A program made the position numbers and the translations under genes. Shown in pieces: positions 1 to 9,075 of a DNA stretch of 64,000 nucleotides. This stretch comes from Streptomyces scopuliridis RB72 (lineage in GTDB: Bacteria; Actinomycetota; Actinomycetes; Streptomycetales; Streptomycetaceae): positions 62,001 through 126,000 of the forward strand of contig NZ_JOEI01000016.1 of the NCBI RefSeq assembly GCF_000718095.1, written 5' to 3'. Within the stretch, counting starts at the first letter, position 1; every line of letters starts with the position of its first letter. The notes below the pieces were generated by a model. The model did no database searches. It saw only the letters and a list, made by a program, of their open reading frames with translations, and was not told the origin of the DNA.

Positions 1-2
1 TC

Positions 3-356
3 CTGCTGAAGGACGCCTCGGCCCGTCAACTGGCGGACGGCGTACGGGTGGTGGCCTCCGGCGAGGCGCTGCTCGCACCGACTGTCACCCGCCGGCTGAT
101 CACGGAGTTCTCCAAACTCTCGGAAACCCCGCGCGCCCCGGCGATGGCCCGGATAGGCGATCTCACGGAGCGCGAGACGGAGGTCCTGGTGCTGATCGCG
201 CAGGGTCTGTCCAACGCGGAGATCGCCGAGCACCTGGTGGTCGCGGAGTCCACGATCAAGACGCATGTGAGCCGCATCCTGGTGAAGCTGGGCCTGCGGG
301 ACCGTACGCAGGCGGCGGTGTTCGCGTACGAGGCGCGGCTGGTGACTCCGGGCTGA
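3..356 (+). CDS. NarL/LuxR-type response regulator, C-terminal part
   Basis: The reading frame is open from the window edge, so the gene begins upstream and only the last ~117 residues are present. The visible protein starts with the end of a receiver domain (LLKDASARQLADGVRVVASG), followed by a LuxR/FixJ four-helix DNA-binding domain (LTERETEVLVLIAQGLSNAE, then AESTIKTHVSRILVKLGLRD). This is the layout of two-component regulators of the NarL/DesR class, which bind DNA after phosphorylation of an aspartate that lies outside the window. The partner kinase is probably upstream. The target is unknown. Confidence 0.93.
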   Translation: MLKDASARQLADGVRVVASGEALLAPTVTRRLITEFSKLSETPRAPAMARIGDLTERETEVLVLIAQGLSNAEIAEHLVVAESTIKTHVSRILVKLGLRDRTQAAVFAYEARLVTPG

Positions 357-496
357 GCCGACACCGGGGACCGCGCGGGCCGGGGGTGGCGAGTACCGGT
401 CATTTGATCACTCGCACGGGTGATCGCACCGGAAAGAACCGTTTCGTCCGCTCGGGGGGCACGTCACGCTGGTGTCCGCCTGACAGGAGGTGCACC

Positions 497-1090
497 ATGA
501 CAGTTATGGCAGAGCGCGCGGTCCAGATGTCCGTCGAGGAGTTCGAGAAGATCGCCAAACTCGTCGAGAAGCAGTCCGACACCGTCAGGTTGGAATTCAT
601 CAACGGACGGATCGGGTTCAAGGGCATGACGGACGGCGACCACAGCGAGATCATCAGGTGGCTTCAGGAACGCTGTCTGCAGGCCCGGCCGGACGTGTGG
701 CTATATGCCGGTGGGGAGTTGGGTCTTGAGGTCGAGACCTACCGTAAAGGCAGGGCCAAACCGGATGCGATCCTCGCCCCCAGAAAGAGCTTCCTCGGAC
801 AGAACGACTGGGCCGACCCGGCACGTGCGTTGATGGTGGTCGAAGTCACTTCGTACGACTGGGACACGGACCGGCGGGACCGTAAAGAGAAGCCCGCCGC
901 CTACGCTGCCGCAGGCATCCCGCTCTATCTGCTGATCGATCGCGACCACTGCACGGTCACCGTGCACAGTGATCCGGCGGCGGATGGGTACGGCCGTCGC
1001 CACGCGGTGGACTTCGGCAAGAAGGTCACGCTCCCCTCCCCGGTCGGCATTGAACTCGACACCGAAGAGCTGGAGGACTACGTCAGCTGA
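497..1090 (+). CDS. Uma2 family (DUF820) restriction-endonuclease-fold protein
   Basis: 197 aa. The ATG at 497 is preceded by a strong AGGAGG at 485-490, which decides against the longer frame starting at 386. The protein has the Uma2/DUF820 pattern: an N-terminal MSVEEFEKIAKL helix, EFINGRI, and the nuclease-like core with PDAILAPRKSF, VVEVTS and the downstream KPAAYAAAGIPLYLLID segment. The D...E-x-T/S arrangement matches the PD-(D/E)XK fold. The family is abundant in cyanobacteria and Streptomyces, and its biological role is mostly unknown. It stands alone, with a 72-bp gap to the convergent ABC permease. Assignment to the family is firm; any nuclease activity is inferred. Confidence 0.88.
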   Translation: MTVMAERAVQMSVEEFEKIAKLVEKQSDTVRLEFINGRIGFKGMTDGDHSEIIRWLQERCLQARPDVWLYAGGELGLEVETYRKGRAKPDAILAPRKSFLGQNDWADPARALMVVEVTSYDWDTDRRDRKEKPAAYAAAGIPLYLLIDRDHCTVTVHSDPAADGYGRRHAVDFGKKVTLPSPVGIELDTEELEDYVS

Positions 1091-1162
1091 CGCGCGTGCC
1101 GCTACGCCTCGGCCCGCCCCGTCCACAGCCTGTGGACAAGGCGGGCCGTTGCCCGTCCCAGG

Positions 1163-2782
1163 TCAGTTCAGCACGTCCCGGCGCCGCAGCCCCGCCAGTC
1201 CCGTCCCTACCAGCGCCACCGCCAGCGCCGTCAGCACCACCACCGGCGTCCACGCCATCTCCCCGCCCGGCAGCTTCGGCAGATGTCCGAACGGCGACAG
1301 GTTCATCACCGACTGCGGCAGATCCAGCGCCGGGCCGATCCAGCCCAGGGCCAGGGCCAGGCCCGCGACGGCCCAGGCCGCTACGGCCGCCTTCGGGAAG
1401 ACGCCGTACAGCACGACCGCCAGCGCGCCCAGCACCCAGATCGCGGGCAGTTGGACCAGGGCGGCACCGAGGATGGCCGGGAGGTGCGCGCCGTATCCGA
1501 GGAACAGGCCGAGACCGCCGAGCGCCATGATCAGGACCGCGCCGCCGAAGGCGATCACCAGATGGCCGGCGGCCCAGCGGAGCCGGCCGACCGCGCCCGC
1601 GAGCACCGGTTCCGCGCGCTGGCCGGTCTCCTCGGCGTACAGCCGCAGCACCGACGCGACCACGTACAGCGCCGCGACCATCCCCAGCATGCCGACCATC
1701 GCGGCGAGGAAGGCGTCGGTCAGTCCCTGCTGGCCGCCCATCCGCTGGATGATCTCCTGGGTCTGCTGATTGTCGCCGACCAGATCCGCCGCGCCGTCCG
1801 TGATGCCGCCGAACATGATCCCGGTGAGCAGGAAGCCGCTTCCCCAGCCGAGCACGCTGCCGCGCTGGAGGCGCCACGCGAGCCCGCCCGCCGTGGCGAG
1901 CGTGCCCGCAGCCGGTCCCGGCCGCGCGGGCAGGAAGCTCATGCCGAGGTCGCGCCGGCCCGCCAGGGTGTACGCGAGGACCGCCTGGGCGCCGATCGCG
2001 GCCAGCAGGACCAGCAGCACCCACCAGCGTTCGTCGGCGAAGGCGCGTACGTTCTCGGCCCAGCCGATCGGGGAGAGCCAGGTCAGTACGGACGAGCCGT
2101 CGTCGGTCGACGCGTCGCCCGCCGCTTTGAGTACGAACGTGGCGCCGATGACGGCGGCCGTCAGCCCCTTCGCGAGCCGGGCGTTCTCGGTGATCTGCGC
2201 GGCGATGGCGGCGGTGCAGGCGAAGAGCATGCCGACCCCGCCGGTCGCGAGGCCGAGCGCCAGCGCGCCGGTCGCGGCCTCCCCGTTGCCGACGAGCCCG
2301 GCGGTGACCGCCAGGACCAGCGCGGCGTTGGCGATCAGCGCCGTGAGCAGCGCGGCGGTGAGCGGCGCGCGCCGCCCGACCATCGCGGACGAGAGCATCT
2401 CCTGACGGCCCGTCTCCTCTTCCTCCCGGGTGTGCCGTACGACGATGACCAGGCTCATCACGGCCGCGAGCGCGGCCCCGAAGGCGATCATGCGCCAGGA
2501 GGTGAGCCCGCCCACGGAGTCGCTGAAGACGGGTCCGTACAGGGCGCGCAGCGAGCCGTTGGCGGACATCGACCGGGTGAGGTCGGCCCGCTTGGCGTCC
2601 GTGTCGTACAGCGTCGAAACGGACTGCGTGACGGACAGGAACGAGGCACCGAGCACCAGCACCCACACCGGCAGGATGATCCGGTCCCGGCGCAGGGCGA
2701 GCCTCAGCAGCGTGCCGGTGCCGGCCAGCTGACGGGTGCCGCCGGTGCGCGCCATCGGTACGGCCAGGGTGGTGGCGGTCAT
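1163..2782 (-). CDS. ABC-2 type exporter permease (TnrB3-like)
   Basis: 539 aa polytopic membrane protein with about twelve hydrophobic segments arranged as two similar halves. The N-terminal half begins with [20 protein letters not shown], and after each early membrane segment there is a conserved cytoplasmic EE-rich loop ([14 protein letters not shown] and later [13 protein letters not shown]). This is the architecture of permeases of the tetronasin-resistance (TnrB3) kind. It overlaps the start of its ATPase partner by 4 bp (2779-2782), so the pair is translationally coupled. It likely exports a hydrophobic drug or self-made metabolite; the substrate cannot be read from sequence. Confidence 0.9.
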   Translation of the reverse strand: MTATTLAVPMARTGGTRQLAGTGTLLRLALRRDRIILPVWVLVLGASFLSVTQSVSTLYDTDAKRADLTRSMSANGSLRALYGPVFSDSVGGLTSWRMIAFGAALAAVMSLVIVVRHTREEEETGRQEMLSSAMVGRRAPLTAALLTALIANAALVLAVTAGLVGNGEAATGALALGLATGGVGMLFACTAAIAAQITENARLAKGLTAAVIGATFVLKAAGDASTDDGSSVLTWLSPIGWAENVRAFADERWWVLLVLLAAIGAQAVLAYTLAGRRDLGMSFLPARPGPAAGTLATAGGLAWRLQRGSVLGWGSGFLLTGIMFGGITDGAADLVGDNQQTQEIIQRMGGQQGLTDAFLAAMVGMLGMVAALYVVASVLRLYAEETGQRAEPVLAGAVGRLRWAAGHLVIAFGGAVLIMALGGLGLFLGYGAHLPAILGAALVQLPAIWVLGALAVVLYGVFPKAAVAAWAVAGLALALGWIGPALDLPQSVMNLSPFGHLPKLPGGEMAWTPVVVLTALAVALVGTGLAGLRRRDVLN

Positions 2783-3765
2783 GACGCGACCGCCCGGCCG
2801 GCCGCGTAGGAGTCATCGGCGTCTTCGGCTTCTCCGGCCGCGTAGTGGCGCATGAACAGCTCCTCCAGGGTGGGCGGGGTGCTGGTCAGCGAGCGGATGC
2901 CGGACTCGGAGAGCGAGCGCAGTACGGCGTCCAGCTTGTCGGTGTCGACCTGGAGCCTGACCCGCTTTCCCTGGATGTCGAGGTCGTGCACGCCGGGGAG
3001 CCGGCCCAGTCCGTTCGGCTCGCCGGACAGCTCCGCGCTCACGCTCGTACGGGTCAGATGGCGCAGCTCGGAGAGCGAACCGGACTCGACGGTCACGCCC
3101 TTGCGGATGATGCTCACCCGGTCGCAGAGCGCCTCGACCTCGCTCAGCACATGGCTGGAGAGGAGCACGGTCCTGCCCCGGTCACGCTCCTCCTCGACGC
3201 ACCGCTGGAAGACCTCCTCCATCAGCGGGTCGAGCCCGGAGGTCGGCTCGTCGAGGATCAGCAGATCGACGTCCGAGGCGAACGCGGCGACGAGGGCGAC
3301 CTTCTGGCGGTTGCCCTTGGAGTACGTACGCCCCTTCTTCGTGGGGTCCAGCTCGAAGCGCTCGACGAGCTCGTCCCGCCGGGCCGCGTCGAGCCCGCCC
3401 GCCCGTCGCCCACCACCACCCTGCCTGACGCGCTTCGCGCGGCCCCCATCACGTAGCCGCCCGTACAGATCGATGATCTCGCCGCCGGAGAGGTTGCGCC
3501 ACAGGGTCACGTCCCCGGGTACGTAGGCCACGCGCCGGTGCAGCTCGACCGCGTCCTTCCACGGGTCCCGGCCGAGCAGCTGGGCCGCGCCGGAGTCGGC
3601 GCGCAGCAGTCCGAGGAGGACTCTGATGGTGGTGGACTTGCCGGCTCCGTTGGGGCCGAGGAAGCCATGGACCTCACCGGTCTCGACGGCGAGGTCAAGG
3701 CCGTCCAGCGCGTGCGTCCGGCCGAACGACTTGTGCAGTCCGGCGACGGTGATTGCCTTCGTCAT
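2779..3765 (-). CDS. ABC exporter ATP-binding protein
   Basis: 328 aa cytoplasmic ATPase that powers the adjoining permease. Visible motifs are Walker A ([10 protein letters not shown], about residue 38), a Q-loop region, the signature YSKGNRQKV in place of LSGGQ (common in drug-export ATPases), Walker [13 protein letters not shown], and the H-loop ([11 protein letters not shown]). A DUF4162-like C-terminal domain follows. Between residues ~104 and 128 there is a basic, Gly/Arg-rich insertion ([18 protein letters not shown]) that the family usually lacks. The divergent MarR-type gene at 3871 and the shared operator-like repeat at 3786-3801 suggest local repression. Confidence 0.93.
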   Translation of the reverse strand: MTKAITVAGLHKSFGRTHALDGLDLAVETGEVHGFLGPNGAGKSTTIRVLLGLLRADSGAAQLLGRDPWKDAVELHRRVAYVPGDVTLWRNLSGGEIIDLYGRLRDGGRAKRVRQGGGGRRAGGLDAARRDELVERFELDPTKKGRTYSKGNRQKVALVAAFASDVDLLILDEPTSGLDPLMEEVFQRCVEEERDRGRTVLLSSHVLSEVEALCDRVSIIRKGVTVESGSLSELRHLTRTSVSAELSGEPNGLGRLPGVHDLDIQGKRVRLQVDTDKLDAVLRSLSESGIRSLTSTPPTLEELFMRHYAAGEAEDADDSYAAGRAVAS

Positions 3766-3785
3766 GCTTCGGAACGTACGCTAGT

Positions 3786-3801
3786 TTCACAAACTTGTGA
3801 A
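3786..3801. promoter_or_regulatory. Inverted repeat, probable operator of the ABC/MarR divergon
   Basis: TTCACAA-AC-TTGTGAA is a perfect 7-bp inverted repeat with a 2-bp spacer, standing out in GC-rich DNA. It lies 20 bp upstream of the ABC ATPase start (minus strand) and 70 bp upstream of the MarR-type gene (plus strand). MarR-family dimers bind palindromes of about this size, so autoregulation plus repression of the exporter is the simplest reading. This is inferred from position and symmetry only. Confidence 0.6.
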
Positions 3802-3870
3802 GTTAAGGAAGCGTAAAAAGGATTCGGGTTAAGATCGAGGTGGACGCCGAGCAGGGGAGACGATGGGCCG

Positions 3871-4431
3871 ATGACCAGCGAGGACCAGCGCCGGGACGCG
3901 AACGGGAACAAGAGCGCGGACGGGAGCGCGGACGGTGCGCGGCGGGACGAGGAAGCCGTTTCCCGCTTCGTGGAGCGCTTCGCGGCCGACATGACCGAGG
4001 CCGGAATGCAGCGCACGGCCTCCCGGGTCTTCGCGGCGCTGCTCAGCTCGGACGACGCGAGCATGACCTCCGCCGAGCTGAGCGAACAGCTGCGGATCAG
4101 CCCTGCGGCCGTCTCGGGGGCGGTCCGCTATCTCACGCAGGTCAGCATGGTCGGCAGGGAGCGGGACCCCGGCTCGCGCCGGGACCGCTACCGGCTGCAC
4201 CACCAGCTCTGGTACAACACCTTCGCCCAGCGCGACTCCATACTCACCCGCTGGGAGAACACCCTGCGCGACGGCGCCGAGACGCTCGGCCGCGACACCC
4301 CCGCGGGGGCGCGGGTGGCGGAGACGGTCGAGTTCTTCGAGTTCCTCCAGCAGGAACTGCTCGCGCTGATGGACCGCTGGAAGGACCACCAGGAGACCAG
4401 GCGCGCGGCGGAAGCGGGCGGCGGAGGCTGA
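3871..4431 (+). CDS. MarR/GbsR-type transcriptional regulator
   Basis: 186 aa. The ATG at 3871 is preceded by AGGGGAG at 3853-3859. A charged N-terminal tail (residues 1-25) precedes a winged-helix domain: VSRFVERFAADMTEAGMQRT, then MTSAELSEQLRISPAAVSGA as the recognition helix-turn-helix and a wing at RERDPGSRRDRYRL. The C-terminal helices probably form the dimer interface. It is transcribed away from the ABC exporter genes and likely represses them through the palindrome at 3786-3801, with the exporter's drug as inducer. The ligand is unknown. Confidence 0.88.
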   Translation: MTSEDQRRDANGNKSADGSADGARRDEEAVSRFVERFAADMTEAGMQRTASRVFAALLSSDDASMTSAELSEQLRISPAAVSGAVRYLTQVSMVGRERDPGSRRDRYRLHHQLWYNTFAQRDSILTRWENTLRDGAETLGRDTPAGARVAETVEFFEFLQQELLALMDRWKDHQETRRAAEAGGGG

Positions 4432-4459
4432 AGCGGGCGGCGGAGGCTGAGGTACGGGG

Positions 4460-5305
4460 TTATCGTGCCCCCGCCCCCGCCGGAAGCGTCAGCTGCCACG
4501 CCCCCGGCCGGAGCGTCCAGGTCCGCGTCCGTACCGGGCCCGTGATCCGGGTGTCCGCGCGGTAGCGGAAGTCCGCGCCCGAGACCGTGACGGACAGCGC
4601 GCTGGCGCGCACCGGCTCGGCCGAGGCGTGCGTACGGATCACGACCTCGGCGCGGCCGCCACGGGAGGACACCCGTACGCCCTCGACCGGCTCGTCCAGA
4701 TCGTTCAGCAGCACACCGTCCGCCTCCACCCTCAGTCGATGGTGCGTATGTGCCGCGAACACATACGGGACCGGCCGTACGAGCGTGCGGACCAGGGAGC
4801 GGCAGGTGTGCCAGACCGACCCCGCCGCCGGGGCCGCGCCCGGCGCGCGCGCCGCGGGCAGCGCCGGGATCCGCAGATCCCCCAGCACCACCCCGTCGCT
4901 GTCGTCGACCAGCAGATCGAGCTGGCGCGCCGCGCCGTCCAGCACGGCGCGCGCCGCCGCCACCGCGCCCGTGGGCACACCCAGGGAGCGGGCCAGCTCC
5001 ACGGAGGCGCCGATCGGCACCAGCGACAGCGCTCCCGAGGCCAGCTCCCGTTCCCGGTGGAGCAGGGCGACGGTCCGCAGCAGCGTCCGGTCGTCGCCCA
5101 CGACCACCGGCCGTCTGCTGCCCCGCCGGGCCAGCGCCCGCGCGAATTCCTCGGGGCCGTCGGGGAGGCAGAACTTCACCGCCGCACCCGCGCTCAGCAC
5201 GTCCTTCGCGATCCGGACCGATTCGCCGTCGGTCCTGCGGGCGAAGGGGTCGATGACCACCAGAAGCTGTTGCGCACCGTTCTCGGCGGGCTCTGGAGCC
5301 GACAC
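4460..5305 (-). CDS. Diacylglycerol-kinase-like catalytic domain protein
   Basis: 281 aa from GTG 5305, which has GAGGAAGGA five bases upstream; an in-frame ATG at 5338 would add 11 residues but has no ribosome site. The protein begins LLVVIDPFARRTDGESVRIA, as in lipid/sphingosine kinases of the DAGK family, and has the two-domain length of that family. The nucleotide-binding glycine motif, normally GGDGT, reads VGDDRT here, so catalysis may be altered or lost. The product may phosphorylate a lipid or be a non-catalytic relative. It is divergent from purA, separated by a hairpin at 5340-5367. Confidence 0.75.
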   Translation of the reverse strand: MSAPEPAENGAQQLLVVIDPFARRTDGESVRIAKDVLSAGAAVKFCLPDGPEEFARALARRGSRRPVVVGDDRTLLRTVALLHRERELASGALSLVPIGASVELARSLGVPTGAVAAARAVLDGAARQLDLLVDDSDGVVLGDLRIPALPAARAPGAAPAAGSVWHTCRSLVRTLVRPVPYVFAAHTHHRLRVEADGVLLNDLDEPVEGVRVSSRGGRAEVVIRTHASAEPVRASALSVTVSGADFRYRADTRITGPVRTRTWTLRPGAWQLTLPAGAGAR

Positions 5306-5339
5306 CTCGGTCCTTCCTCGGGTAGCATCTTTGTGCAAG

Positions 5340-5367
5340 AGCCCCTTGCGCTATTGCGCCAGGGGCT
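5340..5367. promoter_or_regulatory. Hairpin in the DAGK-purA divergent region
   Basis: AGCCCCTTGCGC (5340-5351), a 4-nt loop and GCGCCAGGGGCT (5356-5367) form a 12-bp stem with one mismatch. On the minus strand it would lie in the 5' leader of the DAGK-like gene; on the plus strand it is 155 bp before purA. There is no run of T after either arm. It could be a terminator, a leader structure or a protein site; the sequence does not decide. Confidence 0.6.
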
Positions 5368-5522
5368 TCGTCTATTCCGGGGCATCCGGTTCGACGGTCA
5401 GGACCGCGTCGTACAACGTAGTGCGATGTCATACGCGTAGATATGGCGTACACGCGCCGTATGAACGGCGTTTGCGCGCCCCCTGACCTTGGACATGCCC
5501 CGCCCGGAAGGGGTGTACGCCT

Positions 5523-6806
5523 GTGCCCGCACTTGTGCTGCTCGGTGCTCAGTGGGGTGACGAAGGCAAGGGAAAGGCCACCGACCTGCTCGGTGGGTCC
5601 GTGGACTATGTCGTGCGCTATCAGGGCGGCAACAACGCCGGTCACACGGTCGTCGTGGGCGACCAGAAGTACGCACTGCATCTTCTCCCTTCCGGAATCC
5701 TCTCCCCGGGGTGTACCCCGGTGATCGGCAACGGAGTGGTCGTCGACCCGGCTGTCCTGCTCTCCGAGCTGAGCGGGCTCAACGAGCGCGGTGTCGACAC
5801 GTCCAAGCTGCTGATCAGCGGTAACGCGCACCTGATCACGCCGTACAACGTAACCGTCGACAAGGTGACGGAACGGTTCCTCGGCAAGCGGAAGATCGGT
5901 ACGACCGGCCGCGGCATCGGCCCGACCTACGCCGACAAGATCAACCGCACCGGCATCCGCGTCCAGGACCTCTACGACGAGTCGATCCTGGAGCAGAAGG
6001 TCGAAGCGGCGCTGGAGTCCAAGAACCAGCTGCTCGCCAAGGTCTTCAACCGGCGCGCCATAGAGTCCGGCAAGGTCGTCGAGGAGCTGCTGACGTTCGC
6101 GGACCAGCTCAAGCCGTACGTCGCGGACACGACACTGATCCTCAACAACGCCATCGACGAGGGCAAGGTCGTCCTCTTCGAGGGCGGCCAGGGCACGCTG
6201 CTCGACGTGGACCACGGCACGTACCCCTTCGTCACCTCCTCCAACCCGACGGCGGGCGGCGCCTGCACGGGCGCGGGGGTGGGGCCGACGAAGATCAGCC
6301 GGGTCATCGGCATCCTCAAGGCGTACACGACGCGCGTCGGCGCCGGACCGTTCCCGACGGAACTGTTCGACGAGGACGGCGAGGCGCTGCGCCGCATCGG
6401 CGGCGAGCGGGGCGTCACCACGGGCCGCGACCGCCGCTGCGGCTGGTTCGACGCGGTGATCGCGCGCTACGCGACGCGGGTCAACGGCCTCACGGACTTC
6501 TTCCTCACCAAGCTGGACGTGCTCACCGGCTGGGAGCGGATCCCGGTGTGCGTGGCGTACGAGATCGACGGCAAGCGCGTCGAGGAACTCCCGTACAGCC
6601 AGACGGACTTCCACCACGCGAAGCCGGTGTACGAGTACCTGCCGGGCTGGTCGGAGGACATCACGAAGGCGAAGACCTTCGCCGACCTGCCGAAGAACGC
6701 GCAGGATTACGTGAAGGCGCTGGAGGCGATGTCGGGAGCGCCGATCTCGGCGATCGGCGTGGGTCCGGGCCGTACGGAGACGATCCAGGTCAACTCGTTC
6801 CTGTAG
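5523..6806 (+). CDS. purA: Adenylosuccinate synthetase
   Basis: 427 aa, the normal length. The enzyme joins IMP and aspartate using GTP to give adenylosuccinate, the first step from IMP to AMP, in the cytoplasm. The GTG start at 5523 follows GGAAGGGG. Diagnostic segments are [14 protein letters not shown] with the catalytic Asp and P-loop, NNAGHTVV with the catalytic His, [34 protein letters not shown], and the C-terminal [10 protein letters not shown]. Every family signature is intact. It appears monocistronic, with a short triple repeat and GC-rich hairpin after the stop. Confidence 0.98.
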   Translation: MPALVLLGAQWGDEGKGKATDLLGGSVDYVVRYQGGNNAGHTVVVGDQKYALHLLPSGILSPGCTPVIGNGVVVDPAVLLSELSGLNERGVDTSKLLISGNAHLITPYNVTVDKVTERFLGKRKIGTTGRGIGPTYADKINRTGIRVQDLYDESILEQKVEAALESKNQLLAKVFNRRAIESGKVVEELLTFADQLKPYVADTTLILNNAIDEGKVVLFEGGQGTLLDVDHGTYPFVTSSNPTAGGACTGAGVGPTKISRVIGILKAYTTRVGAGPFPTELFDEDGEALRRIGGERGVTTGRDRRCGWFDAVIARYATRVNGLTDFFLTKLDVLTGWERIPVCVAYEIDGKRVEELPYSQTDFHHAKPVYEYLPGWSEDITKAKTFADLPKNAQDYVKALEAMSGAPISAIGVGPGRTETIQVNSFL

Positions 6807-6812
6807 GAACGG

Positions 6813-6860
6813 GGTTGGGGTAAGGCCCGGTTGGGGTAAGGCCCGGTTGGGGTAAGGCCC
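6813..6860. repeat. 16-bp direct repeat, three copies, after purA
   Basis: The unit GGTTGGGGTAAGGCCC occurs three times without interruption, directly downstream of the purA stop. It is followed by a GGGCCCC/GGGGCCC-rich stretch to about 6889 that can fold and probably ends transcription from both sides. Confidence 0.85.
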
Positions 6861-6889
6861 CTCGGGCCCCAGGGGCTCCCGGGGCCCGG

Positions 6890-7198
6890 TCACACCATCC
6901 CGGCGTAGAGGAAGTCACCGGGCTGCGCGGGGTCGGCGACCAGGAGGACCTGGTCGCCGGCGCGCGGGATCGCGAGCTTCGGCACGACGGCCCGGAGCGT
7001 GACGTGGCCGTGGCCGTGGCCGTGGCCGTGGCCGTGGCCGTGGCCGTGGCCGTGGCCGTGGCCGTGGCCGTTGTCGTGGTTGGTGGCTCCGGCCGGCTGG
7101 ACGACCAGGTCCACGACGGGATCGAAGTTGACCAGCTGGCCGGTGTCGCTGATCGATACGACGACAGCGACGGTGGTGGGCGCGCCCATGGCGATCAA
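6890..7198 (-). CDS. Hypothetical protein with Gly-His repeat, probably 5'-truncated
   Basis: 102 aa from the TTG at 7198 (or 99 from ATG 7189); neither start has a convincing ribosome site. The frame stays open upstream to 7276 and, before the repeat cluster begins near 7229, encodes a native-looking GAYNSGAHVQQ. This suggests the original N-terminus was lost. The body reads VSISDTGQLVNFDPVVDLVV, then a run of about twelve Gly-His pairs encoded by an 11-copy GTGGCC hexamer, then LAIPRAGDQVLLVADPAQPG. The His run could bind metal, but it may simply be slippage-driven expansion. I do not recognise a family. Confidence 0.5.
   Translation of the reverse strand: MIAMGAPTTVAVVVSISDTGQLVNFDPVVDLVVQPAGATNHDNGHGHGHGHGHGHGHGHGHGHGHVTLRAVVPKLAIPRAGDQVLLVADPAQPGDFLYAGMV
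7004..7069. repeat. GTGGCC hexamer microsatellite, 11 copies
   Basis: Eleven uninterrupted GTGGCC units lie inside the minus-strand frame at 6890-7198 and encode alternating Gly and His. The unit is six bases, so copy-number change would lengthen or shorten the protein without a frameshift. Confidence 0.95.
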
Positions 7199-7228
7199 CT
7201 GCTGGACGTGGGCGCCGGAGTTGTACGC

Positions 7229-8133
7229 GCCGGGTGGGTGGGGCGCGGTGGTGGAGTGGGGCGGCCCGGCACCGGCTCAGCGTCTGACCGCTGTGGGGGG
7301 GGGCTGGGATTCATGCCCCGCTGTTGGCCGTTCGTTGCCGAGTGCGGGTCAGGACCGAGAGGTATCCGGGGTGACCCGGAAGGTTCGATGGCGGGTGGGG
7401 GCCGCCCCTCAGGCTTCAGTTTCGCGGTTCCGGGTCGGGCGTCAAGGGCGCTCCTTCGTCGCGTCGGCAAGCCGATGACCTCCGGTCACCCTTGACTCCC
7501 GACCCTCCACCGCAAGTGCAGCTTTGTGGAGGGGCGGCCCGGGGGGAGGGGTCCCCGGGGGGCTGAGTTGGTGGGGCCGGTCCGTTCCCGGCCTGCTGGC
7601 CGGTGGTGGGGGCGCGGTAGTGGTGTGGGGCGGCCCGGCACCGGCTCAGCGAGCTGATGTGGGTGGGTAGTTGGGGCGCATGCCCCGCTGGTGGCGGTCC
7701 GTTGCCGACCACCCCTGCAATCTGACCCGTATGTCCCGGCTTGGCGAGGTGTTCCGGGGCTCCTCCGGGCGGTGATGCGTCCTGGCGCCAGGTAACCGGG
7801 CAGCGGGGCACATCACGGCCTCTCAGCGGCCCACTCGGCGCCTCACCAGTCACACCCACCCCACCACCCACACGCCCTCACCAGCGGGGCATGAATCCCA
7901 GCCCCTCACATACGAACAGTCGCTGAGGCGGGGCCGGGCCGCCCCATTCCACTGATGCGCCCCCACCACCGGCCAGGAGGCCGGGAACGGACCCCAGGAA
8001 CAAGGGAGCCTCCCCGGGGACCCCTCCCCCCGGGGCCGCCCCTCCACAAAGCTGCACTTGCGGTGGAGGGTTGGGTGTCAAGGGTGGAGCGAAGCGGAAT
8101 CGGCGCAGCCGACGCGACGAAGGAGCGCCCTGG
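7229..8133. repeat. Cluster of related direct and inverted repeats
   Basis: Three related copies can be followed by eye. Copy 1 (about 7229-7330) and copy 2 (about 7492-7720) are direct and share GCGGCCCGGCACCGGCTCAG and a CATGCCCCGCT segment. Copy 3 (about 7880-8095) is inverted relative to copy 2: the stretch CCTCCACCGCAAGTGCAGCT (7503-7522) is complementary to one ending near 8070, and GGGGCTGGGATTCATGCCCC near 7302-7321 has its complement near 7880-7903. A further inverted pair is GGGCGCTCCTTCGTCGCGTC (7445-7464) against about 8115-8132. No transposase is present. It looks like a non-autonomous or intergenic repeat family that invaded the region and removed the 5' part of the gene at 6890-7198. 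Confidence 0.75.
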
Positions 8134-8205
8134 GGTGCGCGGGGATGACCGTGTCGACGTACGCCGTGGTGTAGAGCGCGACGTCGACGGTCCCGGTCCG
8201 GTTCG

Positions 8206-8886
8206 TCAGACGATGACGGGGACGGTCTCGGCGCGGTTGGTGGACCAGTTGGTGACGATGGGCTTGTCGACGGTGGCCGTGTCGGGAAGCTTGAGCTCGG
8301 CCGGGTCGGGGTCCTCCTCGGTGGTGGCGATGATGACGTTCTCGAATTCCTTGCCGTCATTGTTGTTGGTGGTCTTGGGGCTGATGCCGGTGTAGGCAAC
8401 GGCGGAGCCGGTGAGCTTGATGGGGTCTTCGCCACCCTGTCCGACGGGGGAGGCGACGCCGTCGGCGCCGGAGCCGAAGGACACGCTGGGAGTGTTGATG
8501 TCCAGGTAGCAGGTGATGCCGGACTTGGCCTTGGCGGTGACGAGGTAGTAGCCGCCGGCCTGGGACTCCGAGGTGACCGTGAAGTCCAGGTCGTTGGTGC
8601 CGCAGGACTGCCCGTAGCCGCTCTTCCCGGCGTCGCCGGAGTCGGTCTTGTCGGTGGAGCCGCTGGAGTTGGAGCCGCCGGTGGACGAGCCGCTGGTGGA
8701 GGGGCTGTCGCTGGAGGAGCTGTCGCTTCCGCCGCTGCCGGCGGAGGAGGCGGCGGAGGTGGCTGCGGAGTCTGCGGCGCCGTTGTCTTCGGGGCCGCAG
8801 GCTGTGGTGGTGGCGGCGAGGGCCGTCACGGCCGCGGCGGCCAGGACGAGACGGGCGGAACGGGCGGCGAGACGCGAACGCATCAT
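8206..8886 (-). CDS. Secreted lipoprotein with DUF4232-like domain
   Basis: 226 aa. An Arg-rich N-terminus and hydrophobic core (LVLAAAAVTALAATTTAC) end in a lipobox Cys at about residue 29, so the protein is expected to be lipid-anchored outside the membrane. A Ser/Gly/Thr-rich linker (about 30-90) follows. The C-terminal ~135 residues contain two Cys (GQSCGTNDL and GITCYLDI) spaced as in DUF4232, a domain of actinobacterial exported proteins of unknown function. The start is the ATG at 8886. It is probably monocistronic, since the neighbouring 7.2-8.2 kb is repeat DNA. Confidence 0.8.
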   Translation of the reverse strand: MMRSRLAARSARLVLAAAAVTALAATTTACGPEDNGAADSAATSAASSAGSGGSDSSSSDSPSTSGSSTGGSNSSGSTDKTDSGDAGKSGYGQSCGTNDLDFTVTSESQAGGYYLVTAKAKSGITCYLDINTPSVSFGSGADGVASPVGQGGEDPIKLTGSAVAYTGISPKTTNNNDGKEFENVIIATTEEDPDPAELKLPDTATVDKPIVTNWSTNRAETVPVIV

Positions 8887-9075
8887 GATCTCCAGCGGCT
8901 GTCGGTTGCGGTGTTTCCTGCTGACACCGATGACACTAGGGCCGAGTCGATCCTGAAATGATCCTGTGGATGTCCGGGTTCTGTCTCAGCAACTTCGGTT
9001 CCAAAAAACGGCGTTGGGTTGCACCAAACCCCAGCTCAAGGGGCATGTCCCGCCGTCGACGGCCAGGACCCCGGT

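Noticed and set aside
1083-2816. Long minus-strand frame in another phase over the ABC permease
   Set aside because: Arg/Gly/Pro-rich translation with no domain; it is the GC-skew shadow of the real permease.
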